Positions 1-10,844 of a stretch of 64,000 nt of DNA are shown in pieces. The stretch's first letter is position 1. Every line of letters starts with the position of its first letter. A model generated the notes under the pieces. That model made no database searches, was not told where the DNA came from, and saw nothing but the letters and a program-made list of their open reading frames with translations. The DNA comes from Nyssa sinensis (lineage: Eukaryota > Streptophyta > Magnoliopsida > Cornales > Nyssaceae), in NCBI GenBank assembly GCA_008638375.1, contig CM018032.1, positions 57,293,382-57,357,381 on the forward strand. Direction: 5' to 3'. The position numbers and the translations under genes are program-made.

Positions 1-603
1 AAATCTCCGATGCTAGAAATTAATTGAGTTATGATAAAGTTAAATTTTAGTATTGTATTAGTGGTGTTAATTTTGATATAATACGAGAATATGATATGAA
101 GTTAAAGGAGTTGGGTTAAGCATAAATAAAATTGGGTTATAAACAGATTGACACGTATAACACAATTAATAAATATATCGTGTTTGGATTTTAAGTACTG
201 TTAAACCCGTTTAAAATAATTTAACGATGTAATTATAAAAAAAAAAATAATACGAGTTACGATAATTTGTTCTAATTGAAAATTTATCAAGGTTTGGAGT
301 TTTTTTTTTCTTATAAAAGATATTTTTACTTTGATTTGACACATGTCAATAGTTTATTCAATTTGATAATTATTTATACATATAAAAAGACAAGTAACTT
401 TTTTTATTTAAAAACTAAAAAATAAAATAAACGGGTTAATCGTGTTGACACTTGTAATTTATTTACTAAATTGGTTGAGTTTGAATTTTAAAACTTGACA
501 CTATTAGTTAATAGTGTCAGATTAGGGTTAATACATATTTTCGAATATGTATACCTTGACATGATCCAAACACGACATGATAATACGAATCGATACCCCT
601 AAT
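1..603 (-). mobile_element. Truncated copy of a TIR DNA element (MITE)
   Basis: Read on the minus strand, this stretch follows the complete element at 2607-3157. Its end near 603 reads TTAGGGGTATCGATTCG, compared with TTAGGAGTGTCAATTCG in the full copy. The same internal phrases recur in order: an ATATTCGAAAATATGTAT palindrome, a GACACTATTAACTAAT block, and the AACCCGTTT and CACGTGT-like segments. The other end lies beyond the left edge of the window. It is older and more diverged than the 2607-3157 copy and in the opposite orientation. Confidence 0.75.
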
Positions 604-1738
604 TACTATAGTATCAAAATGCTATATTATGACCTTCTTTTTTATGTTGAAATGTTAGTTTGTGACAGAATAATTATTATTCTTCTCAACTACCATTCTC
701 AATTATAAACACATTTTACCTTTAAAATGTTTCAGTTGTTTAATGAAAAGCATTCAAGCCATTCACTTGAATAGTAACTTGATAAAAATATCGTTATATT
801 TGAGAGAAAATTTGATAAAAACAAAAATTGAGGCAACTTTTAACATACTAGTTAAAACATGTAATTTTAGACAATCGATTATATTTAAATATAACAGTTC
901 AAATGAGAATTGTAATGACGAAGTTCTTATGAACTCATTTTACTGGCAAGGGTTGGGTTATGAAAATAATGGCTTTGAGACCACCCACCTTTCTATCTTT
1001 ATTTATTTATTTATGTTTTTGATAATTTGAAATTAATCCTACCAACTAATACCTTGGTTGCATGGCCGAATTGTAAAATAAATTCTTTTTTCACGAATAC
1101 GCAGCACAAGTTAAGTTTTGCTCACAGAGAAGATGATCCAATAATATTCGTAAAGTATCAAATAAGAATCTTGTACTTAAATACTTACTTTTTTTCTGCC
1201 TTCTCCAACCGGAATACCCCTTAGGGTCTGCAGCTTACCATCTACATATCAATAAAACAATGCAACACTACTTGATAGGCCTGATAATGTGCAGCAGACC
1301 AAGAGTTGGTTAAACCCAATTTTTGAGTCTTCTAAACTTCCTTTTTTGGGATCCGTAACTGTAAGTATTATAAACAAAGCAAGCCCAACGGCACGAAACA
1401 AAAACATCGAAGGAGGCCAAAAGTAAAAAAACAGAACAGGAAGACAAAAACAGCCTATACCCATTGTCTTCTAAACTTATGTTTACTTTCAATTAAATTC
1501 AGAAAAGGAAAAAAAGATATAACCAAAAAAAAAACCTTGACGAACTACTCAAATTGAAGAAAGGACAGTTACAGGTGCCAATCATTTATATATGAATAAT
1601 ATTTGATTCCAAACTAAATAGAAGAAATTTTCTCCTAATTAAATATTTGTCTTAATTACAATTTATCATGTATATAATATACATATATTTTTGAATTTAA
1701 TTAAATTTATATATTTTAGTTCAAACTAAAGTCATGAT
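604..1738. other. AT-rich intergenic stretch, no gene seen
   Basis: Small open frames at 743-1224 (+) and 1249-1492 (-) show no recognisable domain, signal or codon pattern of a gene. I see no convincing feature up to the SINE. Confidence 0.6.
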
Positions 1739-1983
1739 ATATATATATATTTTTTTTGATAACTATGTATCCAATCCCTGCGCAGAGCGTTAGGTTGATC
1801 GACTAGTCCCACAGGGCGGTGCATACCCCTATTACACGCGCCAGGTAAAGCAGACATTTAGTTTAAGGCCATGAGTCGTCTCCAAGGAAAGTTTTTGAGC
1901 CTATGCAGTATCGAATCCCAATACTAATGAGAAGTGCTCTCATCTATCTTGTGATTGACTACTACTTGGCCACCTCCCTGGGT
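1739..1983 (-). mobile_element. tRNA-derived SINE with 15-bp target-site duplication
   Basis: On the minus strand the element begins GGGAGGTGGCCAAGTAGTAG, which contains a Pol III A-box-like TGGCCAAGTAGT, followed by a B-box-like GGGATTCGATACTGC about 40 bases later. It ends in an A-rich tail (ATCAAAAAAAATATATAT on the minus strand). It is flanked by a perfect direct repeat, AACTAAAGTCATGAT, at 1724-1738 and 1984-1998. The length (about 245 bp), the boxes, the tail and the duplication together identify a SINE. No reading frame is expected. Confidence 0.87.
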
Positions 1984-2051
1984 AACTAAAGTCATGATGC
2001 TAATGTGATTAAGGTTATTTTTTATTTGATTTGGAATCAAGTGGTGTCTTT

Positions 2052-2083
<32 letters not shown>

Positions 2084-2087
2084 ATGA

Positions 2088-2129
<42 letters not shown>
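2052..2129. repeat. Compound microsatellite (TA)n(GT)n(GA)n
   Basis: Consecutive TA, GT and GA dinucleotide runs, with one TA interruption inside the GA run. A typical polymorphic plant marker locus. Confidence 0.95.
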
Positions 2130-2606
2130 TTCATTGAAACAATGACTAGCCATATAAGATTAATTTAAATAGATTAATTTTATCATGCTGAAAGAAGCTT
2201 ATAAGAAGACAAACCGGTGATTAAAAATCAAGAGAAACAGTAAGGGAGAAAATAGGAATACCGTGTCGGTTGGTTCAAATTGGGCTTAATACTAATTTAA
2301 ATTGGTACTTAATATAGAGAGGACCGTTAGTGCTCGTTCCATTAGTCAGCCAATTCAATCCCATTACTAACTTAGCTTTGAAATTTCTAGATGCATATAA
2401 GAATCAATAAACGACTTCAATCTCCATTAGTTGAATTGAATCCCAATAATTGTTTTAAAAATAAAAAAATAAATAAAACTCAAACAGTAGTACAAGGATA
2501 TGTACAATGAGAAATGTTGGGTTTCGATTGTTATTTGTAATTTGATTGATTTGTATGTTCGTGCATAGTTACACGTGGTATGAATGCGAAAAATTTATAC
2601 ACCAAT

Positions 2607-3157
2607 TAGGAGTGTCAATTCGTATTATCGTGTCGTATTCGGGTCGTGTCAAGGCATACATATTCGAAAATATATATGAACCCAAACCCGACACTATTAA
2701 CTAATCGTGTCAAGTTTCAAAACTCAAACCCAATCCATTTATTAAACAGGTTACACGTGTTGAAATATTTAACCCGTTTATTTTAATTTTTTTTATTTTT
2801 TAAATAAAAAAATTTACCTATTTTTTAATACATATAGATAATTTTCAAGTTTAGTAACTTTGGATATGGGCCAAATCAAAGTAGAAAACTCTTTTATAAA
2901 TAAAAAATTTCAAAATCTTGATAAATATTTAATGTGAAACGAATTACCTTAACTCATAATATATTTTATAATTAAACATGTTAAGTCTTGTTAAATGGGT
3001 TGACACTAGTAAAACCCAAATCCGACCTATTTATTAATCGCGTTATACGTGTCAATCCGTTTATAACCCAAACTCATTTATGCTAAACCCAAACCCGTTA
3101 ACTTCGTGTCGTGTTCAAATTGTGTTGTCGTATCGTGTTAAAAATTGACACTCCTAT
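2607..3157 (+). mobile_element. Complete TIR MITE, about 550 bp, with short target duplication
   Basis: The element starts TAGGAGTGTCAATT and ends AATTGACACTCCTA, so its terminal inverted repeats match perfectly for at least 13 bases (2608-2620 against 3143-3155). CACCAAT flanks both sides (2600-2606 and 3158-3164); a 7-8 bp duplication suggests a hAT-type mobiliser. The interior is rich in CGTGTC/GACACG words and has no coding capacity. A second, diverged copy lies inverted at 1-603. Confidence 0.85.
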
Positions 3158-3360
3158 CACCAATCAAATTATAAGTTTCTTCACTTACAATTAACTATAA
3201 CATTCCTCTATCTATCATGTCATTTAAGAATTAAGGAAACTAAATAATTTGCTGAATTGATTGTAGTAAGGGAAGGTAAATATGGAGACTCCTTCTGTGA
3301 TCTCTAATCTTGTACCGCAAAATAATATTTCTCTCCAAACTCATTTTATGCTGGACGAGT

Positions 3361-3625
3361 CTCCATTTATATTTAAATTTTTATTTATTTATTTATATTA
3401 TTTAATTAGTTGTAATTAATATATTTTAAACAAATTTTATGTGTTAAAATACGAAATATATGTCAATAAAAAATTAAAATGATATTTTTTTTTCAAATAT
3501 GTAATTCTATCAAATTTGTCTAAATTTCAAATGATTAACCAAAAAATATCATTACAATATTAATTTTGTAAGCACAAAATTCATTTATTATTTTATATAA
3601 TGGAAACAAGTCGGACCCTTCATCC
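3361..3625 (+). repeat. Dispersed AT-rich repeat, family A, copy 1
   Basis: This shares an ordered series of phrases with 6633-6875, 13347-13615 and (inverted) 16127-16385: ATTTATTTATTTAT, TTAATTATAATTAATA, a TAAAATGATATT block, AAAAAATATCATTA, and ATTTTATATAAT followed by GGACCCTTCATCCCAAACCC. No coding potential. Probably the interior of a non-autonomous DNA element; its ends are not defined here. Confidence 0.65.
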
Positions 3626-4023
3626 CAAACCCAATCTAATATTTAACAGGTTGAACAAAACTTCTATAAACCTGTCTTATTAGAGACAGCACATTACAAA
3701 TTCTTAACAAAACGGATTATATTGTAATTTTTTTAAAATCACTTAATAACTTCTCTAATACCAGCCTAATATCATTTTAATGAATGAAAATCCAATTGCC
3801 AAAAACAAATCTTCCAAATAAAAAAGAAACCTCAACAAATTTTTTCTTCTTTTTTACGTAAATAATAAATATAAACTTCTGTCACTTTGTCAAAGTCGGT
3901 AATTAGCTCCTCATTCCCGGTAAAACATTGAAAATTTCCATGGAAATCTTTAACACGCCAAGAAAGTCTCATGCGGCGGCCATGCCTAGAACTGACCAAA
4001 GAATGGCATAATTTTTCCGCTGC

Positions 4024-4026
<3 letters not shown>

Positions 4027-4090
<64 letters not shown>
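4027..4090 (+). repeat. (CT)32 microsatellite ahead of the DUF26 gene
   Basis: An uninterrupted run of 32 CT units ends 68 bases before the start codon of the gene at 4159, so it lies in the probable leader or core promoter. GA/CT tracts in plant leaders are known targets of BPC (GAGA-binding) factors; a regulatory role here is inference. Confidence 0.95.
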
Positions 4091-4095
<5 letters not shown>

Positions 4096-4158
4096 CTTCT
4101 CCTTATTTGATTTGTCCTCTGGAACTCTCTAATTCCCACCTTTCAACATTATAGAAAA

Positions 4159-5031
4159 ATGTTGTTTCCACCTCTATTTTCCTTTCTATTCCTTTCTTTC
4201 CACCTAGCCTTGGCCAGTGAAGACCTTCGCTATCATATTTGCAACGACACCACTGCGTACTCCGCCAATTCAACTTTCTCCGCCAATCTTGCTCTAGCAC
4301 TCGACACGATCCGAAACAACACTGCCGTCACCGGCTTCAACGCCACCACTACCGGTAACCCGACCGCCCCTGTTACGGCCCTTGCCCTCTGCCGCGCAAG
4401 CTTATCCCCCTCAGACTGCCAATCCTGCATCGACGCCGCAACATTAGGCCTTCGCGGCGCATGTCCCAATCAAAGAGAGGCTCAAGTCTGGTACACAATG
4501 TGCATGGTCCGGTACTCTAGCGCTACCTTCATGAACAAGGCGGACAACTCCATCGCCTTCATGATCTATGACGTGAGAGACGCTCCGAACCAAGATTCTT
4601 ACGATCAGACGGTTAAGATCTTAATGCAGAAGCTATCTTCTGCTGCGGGATTGTCCATCATTAGATCTGCAGTTGGAAGAACGAGTATGGTGGGAAACCG
4701 AAGCATCTATGGTTATGTTGAGTGCACTCGCGATATCACCGGCGGTGATTGCACCTGTTGCTTATCGCGTGCTATAGATGCCATACCGTCTTGTTGTTTA
4801 GGCAAATGGGCTGGTTGGATTGCTACGCCATCTTGCAACATACAATTCAATATGGATCCAGTGCATGACGACTGGGTTAATGCACCACAAATTGATACGG
4901 ATACGTTGCTAGCGCCGGTGCCGTTGCCGGTGCCCGTTCCCGTGCCTAGTTCGGATGGCAGGGGAGGCCGAGGGAATCATTTAATGATGGGAATTTCAAT
5001 TGCGGTTTTTGTGACAGCTATGTTAGGCTAG
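4159..5031 (+). CDS. Cysteine-rich repeat secretory protein with two DUF26 (Gnk2) domains
   Basis: An intact single-exon gene of 290 residues. Residues 1-20 form a hydrophobic signal peptide, so the product should be secreted. Two DUF26 domains follow, each with the family signature C-X8-C-X2-C: C78/C87/C90 and C189/C198/C201. After them come a Pro-Val run (about 253-263) and a Gly/Ser-rich linker, then a short hydrophobic C-terminus (about 276-290), a layout typical of a GPI-anchor signal or a weak membrane segment. There is no kinase domain, so this is a CRRSP rather than a cysteine-rich receptor kinase. Family members bind mannose or act in apoplastic defence and at plasmodesmata; the ligand of this one is unknown. 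The start is the first ATG after the CT tract and gives the complete signal peptide. Members with 240-300 residues are usual. Confidence 0.93.
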   Translation: MLFPPLFSFLFLSFHLALASEDLRYHICNDTTAYSANSTFSANLALALDTIRNNTAVTGFNATTTGNPTAPVTALALCRASLSPSDCQSCIDAATLGLRGACPNQREAQVWYTMCMVRYSSATFMNKADNSIAFMIYDVRDAPNQDSYDQTVKILMQKLSSAAGLSIIRSAVGRTSMVGNRSIYGYVECTRDITGGDCTCCLSRAIDAIPSCCLGKWAGWIATPSCNIQFNMDPVHDDWVNAPQIDTDTLLAPVPLPVPVPVPSSDGRGGRGNHLMMGISIAVFVTAMLG

Positions 5032-5205
5032 TGTTGGTAGTTGGAAGGGGAATGCGAAATCATAAGTAATAGTTGAACGTGTTTAGATTTTAAGGGACCT
5101 CCAGATGGAAAAATACTCTCTTTTTACCCATGCAGTCAAGTTCAAGACTTGATACATACGCATATATATATATATATATAGGTAGAATTTTCACTTCACT
5201 CGTCG

Positions 5206-5441
5206 TTGCAGTAAAAAAATGGTTAGAGAGAGTCGAAATTTCCCCTCGCCTATCGCTACACTCAATAAAACTGTTGAACAATGAGTTAAAATCAGTTATT
5301 CATGCGCTTGTGAGTTACAAATCTTGCAGTAAAAAAATGTTTAGACAGAATCGAAATTTCCCCTCGTCTATCGCTATACTCAGTAAAAGTGGTTGAACAA
5401 TGAGGTAAAATAGTTATTCATGTGCTTGTGAGTCGCAAATT
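5206..5441 (+). repeat. Tandem duplication, two units of about 118 bp
   Basis: Both units begin TTGCAGTAAAAAAATG (5206 and 5324) and run through TCGAAATTTCCCCTCG, a TATCGCTA segment, TTGAACAATGAG and TTATTCATG. They differ by scattered substitutions and a few single-base indels. The duplication lies about 175 bp after the stop of the DUF26 gene. No function is evident. Confidence 0.88.
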
Positions 5442-6632
5442 TTATAGGCCTAAGTAACCCAATATTATATTTGAGTCATCTTTTTTGATGGCCGGTTAAA
5501 AACTGCCATCTATAGTCTACCACGATATTTGTATGCATTGAACCTATCTTTTGCACAATTTGGAGGTTGTTAGATCGAATCCCATCTTACTCCTCGTAGA
5601 GTTTGTGGTATGGGAGTTAGTTTGATAACAAAATTGCTGAGATACCAAGAAAAAAAAACTATCTTACACTACCTTGTTCTTCTTTAATCTATATTCTCTC
5701 TCTTCCTCGTATACTAGTTATATCTCTATTACTTTGACATGTTTTGGATAACTCCTTTCTTTCCAAAAATGTGTTGTACAAGAGACACCAATTGAGACTG
5801 TTATGTGTTGTATCTTGAAGTTGTTGGTGATCAATATCACTCACATGCCTCTCATTAAACTCACAAATATGTTTTCTATTTCAATTTTTTCTCTAATTTT
5901 GTTTGATTAGTCTTGTATAAATTGTTAAATATTTTAATAGTTTGAGTTGATTAGTAATCTAATATTTTATCATAAAAATATTGTTTTATGAAATTATATT
6001 AAAAATCCCCCCACAAAAAAAAATGGCATGGCACCTAAAGGGTTGGGTTTGGTTCGATTTTCTTCATGATCATAAGAAAAAATAAAGTACAAAATATTGA
6101 TATGAAATAAATTAATAAATAAATATAGAGGCCATAATACAAATACACAAAGATTTACTGATTCAGTTTCAAGCTTAGATCAACAGGTTAAAGAGGAGAA
6201 TAATATTTTATATTGAAGAAGAGAATTCAAAAAATGATTGGTTAATTGTATAAAATTTATTTGTTGTGTAATTTCTCTCTCTTTCTTCTTTGTGTACTCA
6301 CTCCATTTTTAATCTCTCCTCATATCTATTCTATCTCCTTACACTTTCTAACTTTCAGTTTCCCACACTCACTCCCACTTAGGAAAATTCTTCCCTACTT
6401 TCACCCGGTTTCGCAACACATGTTATCTTATACCTACTCCACTCTGATCATAATAAATTCAAACATGTCCCCGTCTTATCCCAATCGAATATATTGGATT
6501 GGGTTTGCACTACCTAGTAGGAATGGTAACGAAACAGGATTTGGACTGAAAACCTTCGTCAACTCGGCTTCGCCAAAAAAATCTTTCTTTAAGTTCGTGT
6601 AAATTTCATATAGGCGGGAGCAAATCTTTATC

Positions 6633-6875
6633 AAGATTCTCATTTATTTTTAAATTCTTATTTATTTATTTTATTAAATTAATTATAAAAGTGTTAAAAT
6701 AAAAAAAATATACATGTCAAAGAAAAATTAGGAAAAATATTATTTTCTTTCTTAAATATATAATTCCATCAAGTTTGTATAAATTTTTAATGAATAATTA
6801 AAAAATAATATTATAAAAGTTGATTATGTAACATAAATTTTTAATATTATTTTATTTTGTATAATTGGGATGTTT
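6633..6875 (+). repeat. Dispersed AT-rich repeat, family A, copy 2
   Basis: Same ordered phrases as the copies at 3361, 13347 and 16127, including TTATTTATTTATTTTATTAA, ATATAATTCCATCAAGTTT and TTTAATGAATAATTAAAAAA. Diverged and without clear ends. Confidence 0.6.
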
Positions 6876-7813
6876 ACCCATCCCTACTACCTAAGCTCTT
6901 CTTGTTTATCTTTGTTTGGATGCAGAGCTAACTGTGATCTTAACAATATCAATAAAATTCCCTTATCAAACTAGTAAAACTACATCAAATCCATTCCCAG
7001 AGTAGAACACCAAGGACTAGTTGGCTTTGTAGTTGTTGACTGCACTGTTACAATCTCAATCCAAAATTGGACTTTTCAAGTCAGAGCAGAGCAAGTAGTG
7101 TCAAAATTAAATCTTGCTTCAATTTCAGCTTTGCAACCTCCAACCATGTTTTAAAGGGTTGTTTTGAAACCATCTGTTCCAACTTCAAAATATTGAATAT
7201 ATTGCAAGGTTTAGTCCTAGCATCATCTTGGCTTTTAGTTTCAAAATTGGCCCACTTTACATGTAAAAATGGCAAAATTTAGATTGGAATTAGTATTTTG
7301 AAGAGAAATTCATTTAATATTTAAATAATGTTATATTATATTATTGACAAAATACCAAATCATGAAACATTGTGTCATTAAAGAATATCAAATCATGTGA
7401 CATTTAAAATAATTTACTCTCACATTACTTAAAATTCAAAATTTACAACAAAAATTTGAAATGTTTAGCATTATTTAGGATTCAGAAATTTTATTCACCT
7501 AATCTTTACCCTTATACCATATCTCATTAGTCTTCTTAGAGCCTGTTTAATAGGGCAAAGAAGGTCGAAAATTGCATATCATAACTAATATTTTACTCTC
7601 GTTACTTTCAGTTCCATTCCAAATTCACGAGACCGACCTACTATTTTGCCCATCACTCCGTTCTGACGAACAATCTCTTAGTACAATCTCAACCTCTCTA
7701 ACTCTAAACTACATTTAATTAATTGACCTAATCACATGTCACATGGTATATGATGAAACATAGAACCAAAAGTTGTAAATTAATAAAATTAGCAAATAAG
7801 CATAAAGAACTAA

Positions 7814-8563
7814 TCATTTCCTCTTGATCTTGTCCTTGCCACTACTGGAGAAGATTGAACCCAAACCAAAGAAATTTGCGGGAACATTCAACACCGGATT
7901 GATTCGAACACCATTGCCATAAGCCCCATAACTCTTCTTCAATGGAGGCTTCTGATAAATACTACCACTCGAAGAAGAAGAAGATTGTGACGGTTTTAAC
8001 AACGCATCAGGTTGATTCTTTTGCAAATGATGCTTAACATTTGGTGTTGAACCAGTTGAATTGCTGCGCGATAGAAGTGGCAAAGGACATAAGTTCCGTG
8101 CATAACCACTTACGCAATTTAAGCTAGAACTCCGCTTGAACCCCCAAAATGACTTGCAGCTTTGCTTTTCATCTGGTTCAGAGCTCGTCTTCTTCGTTTC
8201 CTTCAAGCTCTCGTTCTTCGAATTCTCACTACAACTATCAACATCGCGGCGATCAGACAATAACGGTGGCGGCGACGGTGGGATTGGAGGTTTCAACCGA
8301 TGTATTTGCTTTGGCGGAACAATCTTTTTCTTAATTTGAACGGGAAGAATCTTTCCATCAGAGAAAAGCTCGTCGGCCGAGGAAGTTTCTAGATCGAAGC
8401 TCTCTAGTACACAGAAATCGAAATCAATGCTAGACGACGAGGTATTGGATCGGAAATGATGTTGTTCAACTGGAGCAACATCCATTTGGGAGAGACCATA
8501 CGAAAGTGAGATTCTAGGACTCATTACCATACCGGAATTATCCGAGCATAGTTCGATTGCCAT
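7814..8563 (-). CDS. Uncharacterised Ser-rich plant protein (DUF1645-like)
   Basis: An intact 249-residue frame. I recognise the layout, not the function. Near the N-terminus there is an acidic/aromatic patch (IDFDFCVLESFD) followed by SADELFSDGKILPVQ, a motif typical of the plant DUF1645-type family. A Pro-rich segment (KPPIPPSPPP) comes next. The centre carries a basic conserved block (KSFWGFKRSSSLNC) and LCPLPLLSRSNSTGSTPN. The C-terminus has a conserved GVRINPVLNVP and a Lys-rich end (GKDKIKRK) that could be a nuclear signal. There is no signal peptide or membrane span; much of it should be disordered and phosphorylatable. Relatives have been described as unknown or membrane-associated regulators. 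The start is the first ATG, three bases downstream of the duplicated promoter units. Confidence 0.85.
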   Translation of the reverse strand: MAIELCSDNSGMVMSPRISLSYGLSQMDVAPVEQHHFRSNTSSSSIDFDFCVLESFDLETSSADELFSDGKILPVQIKKKIVPPKQIHRLKPPIPPSPPPLLSDRRDVDSCSENSKNESLKETKKTSSEPDEKQSCKSFWGFKRSSSLNCVSGYARNLCPLPLLSRSNSTGSTPNVKHHLQKNQPDALLKPSQSSSSSSGSIYQKPPLKKSYGAYGNGVRINPVLNVPANFFGLGSIFSSSGKDKIKRK

Positions 8564-8565
8564 TG

Positions 8566-8686
8566 CCTGTAATTTTCTAGCGAAACAACCAGTGGATGGT
8601 TTTTATAGTCGCAAAAGAAAGCACCCTGTAATTTTCTAGGGAAACAAACAGTACTAGATGGTTTTTATAGTCACAAAAGAAAGCAT
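8566..8686 (-). promoter_or_regulatory. Tandemly duplicated core promoter with two TATA boxes
   Basis: Two units of about 60 bp, 8566-8624 and 8625-8686, each contain CTATAAAA on the minus strand (8601-8608 and 8663-8670) and share the GAAAATTACAG and CTTTCTTTTG segments. The proximal TATA is 38 bp from the start codon, so a start site 25-30 bp downstream would leave a leader of only about 10 bases. The distal copy would give a leader of about 70 bases. The assignment rests on sequence only. Confidence 0.6.
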
Positions 8687-10577
8687 TAAAATTCAAAACC
8701 TAACATGGAAGACTAGAATTAATTAAGATCTTCTCAACCGTCAAAATGGAATTGCAAAGTAAGTTTGAATAGCTCGAAAAAAGAGAATTGGAAAGTAATG
8801 AGAATCGGAAGAAACGAAGTTTCGCGGTTACGAGGAAAGTACAGTAAAAGTGAGGACCGAAAGGTAGAAAAGATGACTAAAACAAGGGTTTCATGGAAAC
8901 TTGAGGTTGACGATTGAAAAGAAACTCGTAACTGATAATGGATTTGAAGGAAATTATGAGAAAAGGATAGATGAACCCCAATTTGAGGGAGAAGATAACG
9001 TAAAAATAGACAGATGGAGAGAGAGAGAGAGAGAGAGTTTCTTCCTAAAATTTATCAATGGAGTTAATTCACGAAAACATTTTGTGTTTATCAAGTGTCA
9101 TGTTTTGGAAAAATGTTAGATTTTGGAAATTTGATTTTAAAATATTGATTGTTAATTAGAAAACTTTACAATTAGTTTATAAAGTGTTTGGCAAAAAAAA
9201 TTTTTTTATGTATATCTATCATATGTCATAAATTGATTTGAATGGTTTCTGTATTTTATAATTATAATTATAATTTTTTTATTTTTAGTAAATTATATTA
9301 ATCTTTTTAAAAGTTTTTTATATTCATTTTTTTAAAATTTTTAATATTATACTTATTTTTTTTAATTTACTTGATAATATATAGATATTTTTTACAATCA
9401 TTTTTTTTAAATGACAAAATTTCTCTTTTTTATTTATTTATTTTTATATTTTTCATTTTTGATCAAAGAATTTTCATCTTTTTAACATTTTTATTCTTAT
9501 TTTATTTTATTTTTAAAATAATGTAAATAACTTATTCTTATTTTATGTAAAAAAAAAAATTAAGATTTTTATCAATATTTATTTTGAAAATGATAAAAGA
9601 AAATTGTCAAAATTAAAAAAATTAAAAAAAAAAACATGAAATGGGTAGTTTTGTCATTTTGAAGAAAAAATTAACTGAAACGTTGTATATTGTCAAGTAA
9701 AATAAAAAAAAGTCAATATAATTATAAAAATTTTTAAAAGAAATTAATGTAATTTTTTTTTCTTTATTTTTTAATAACCTGATAACCCCTCCAAAAGTTA
9801 ACGGCCACTGAAATTTTTTCCGTGCTTAAGAGCCCCTTAATTTACAATAAATCCTAGTGTCCTTGTATTCAGTAATGAAATTGGCTATGATGATAAAATT
9901 TCAACCAACTATTTTTGGTACAAGAATTGTATTAGGTAGATAATACAGCATATTTTAGTCGTGATACAATACAAGTAGTATGTAACCCTGCTGGGCAAAA
10001 TGGGGCTGGCATAGTAGTTAATAAGAGTAGCCATCACTCTCTATTTGTTGAGTCTTTCTATGAATACTTCTCTTGCAAGAAAAAATATTGTGGCCTGAAA
10101 TTTAAATTGAGGAAGAGAAAGAATTGATGGTCCAACCATATAAGCTTGGGTCTATTATGGATAATGGACCCAATTACCACTTCTTAGTTCATGCACATTC
10201 ACTCATTAATTAATTAACTTTTTTCCTCTATGGTCTATGCCTTCATGTATTGTAGAAGTCCTAGAGGATAAGAATCGGATCGGGATTCTCTCTAGTGCAC
10301 TAATCTGCTGCTCTTATGCTCTTACGCTCTTTCGTATCCGATTCATTGACAGTTTTAGTCTACTCTTACGCTCTTACGTAGAATGATTATAATGTATAGA
10401 CACTCTATTTACCTTTTTTCAATCTTTTTTGGTTTTCTTTTCCATCTTCGACCTCTTGCCATGTGCAAAAACCCAAAAATAAAAAAGCAACCCAAGACAC
10501 CAAGAATCAGGACACCTTCATCTCAGGTCCTTGCAGGCGGTGTTGGGAGAATTTACATAGCGTATTGTTGAAAATTA
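8687..10577. other. Intergenic, very AT-rich, no gene seen
   Basis: 9265-9775 is nearly pure A/T and resembles the long-TIR element at 34602-35118: it shares a TTTTATTTATTTATTT run, TAAATAACTTATTCTTATTT and TTTTGTCATTTT. The frames here look random. Confidence 0.55.
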
Positions 10578-10844
10578 CTCTCTCCATCCCAGTTTAAGAG
10601 TTCCTTATTCCATTTTTTGATATTTTAAAATAAAAATTCAGTTTGAAAAGTCAAAACATAAAGTATTGTAAAATTTTCAATTTGTTTTTTTTTTTTAACT
10701 AATTGATATGAGTGTAATAATTAATATGAAAGGAGGTTCGTTTTATAAAATCATACTTTTTACTCAAGTGTAAAAATATTAAATATATGTCTTCATAAAA
10801 AGTTTGTTTTTCTAAAAGAGATTCTTAAAATATGAAGGAGGGAG
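10578..10844 (+). mobile_element. Stowaway-type MITE
   Basis: The left end reads CTCTCTCCATCCCAGTTTAAG and the right end, reversed, reads CTCCCTCCTTCATATTTTAAG, the CTCCCTCCRTCCCA signature of Tc1/mariner-related Stowaway MITEs. A TA dinucleotide (10576-10577 and 10845-10846) flanks it as the target duplication. The 267-bp length is typical. No coding capacity. Confidence 0.85.

Larger units (their letters stand above)
5032..7813. other. Intergenic region with repeats, no gene seen
   Basis: Apart from the tandem duplication (5206-5441) and the family A repeat (6633-6875), nothing gene-like is visible. The frames at 6246-6602 and 7067-7282 lack domains and have AT-rich composition like their surroundings. 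Confidence 0.6.

Noticed and set aside
1027..1492. Small frames near the left edge on both strands
   Set aside because: Overlapping, short, without family features; consistent with chance.
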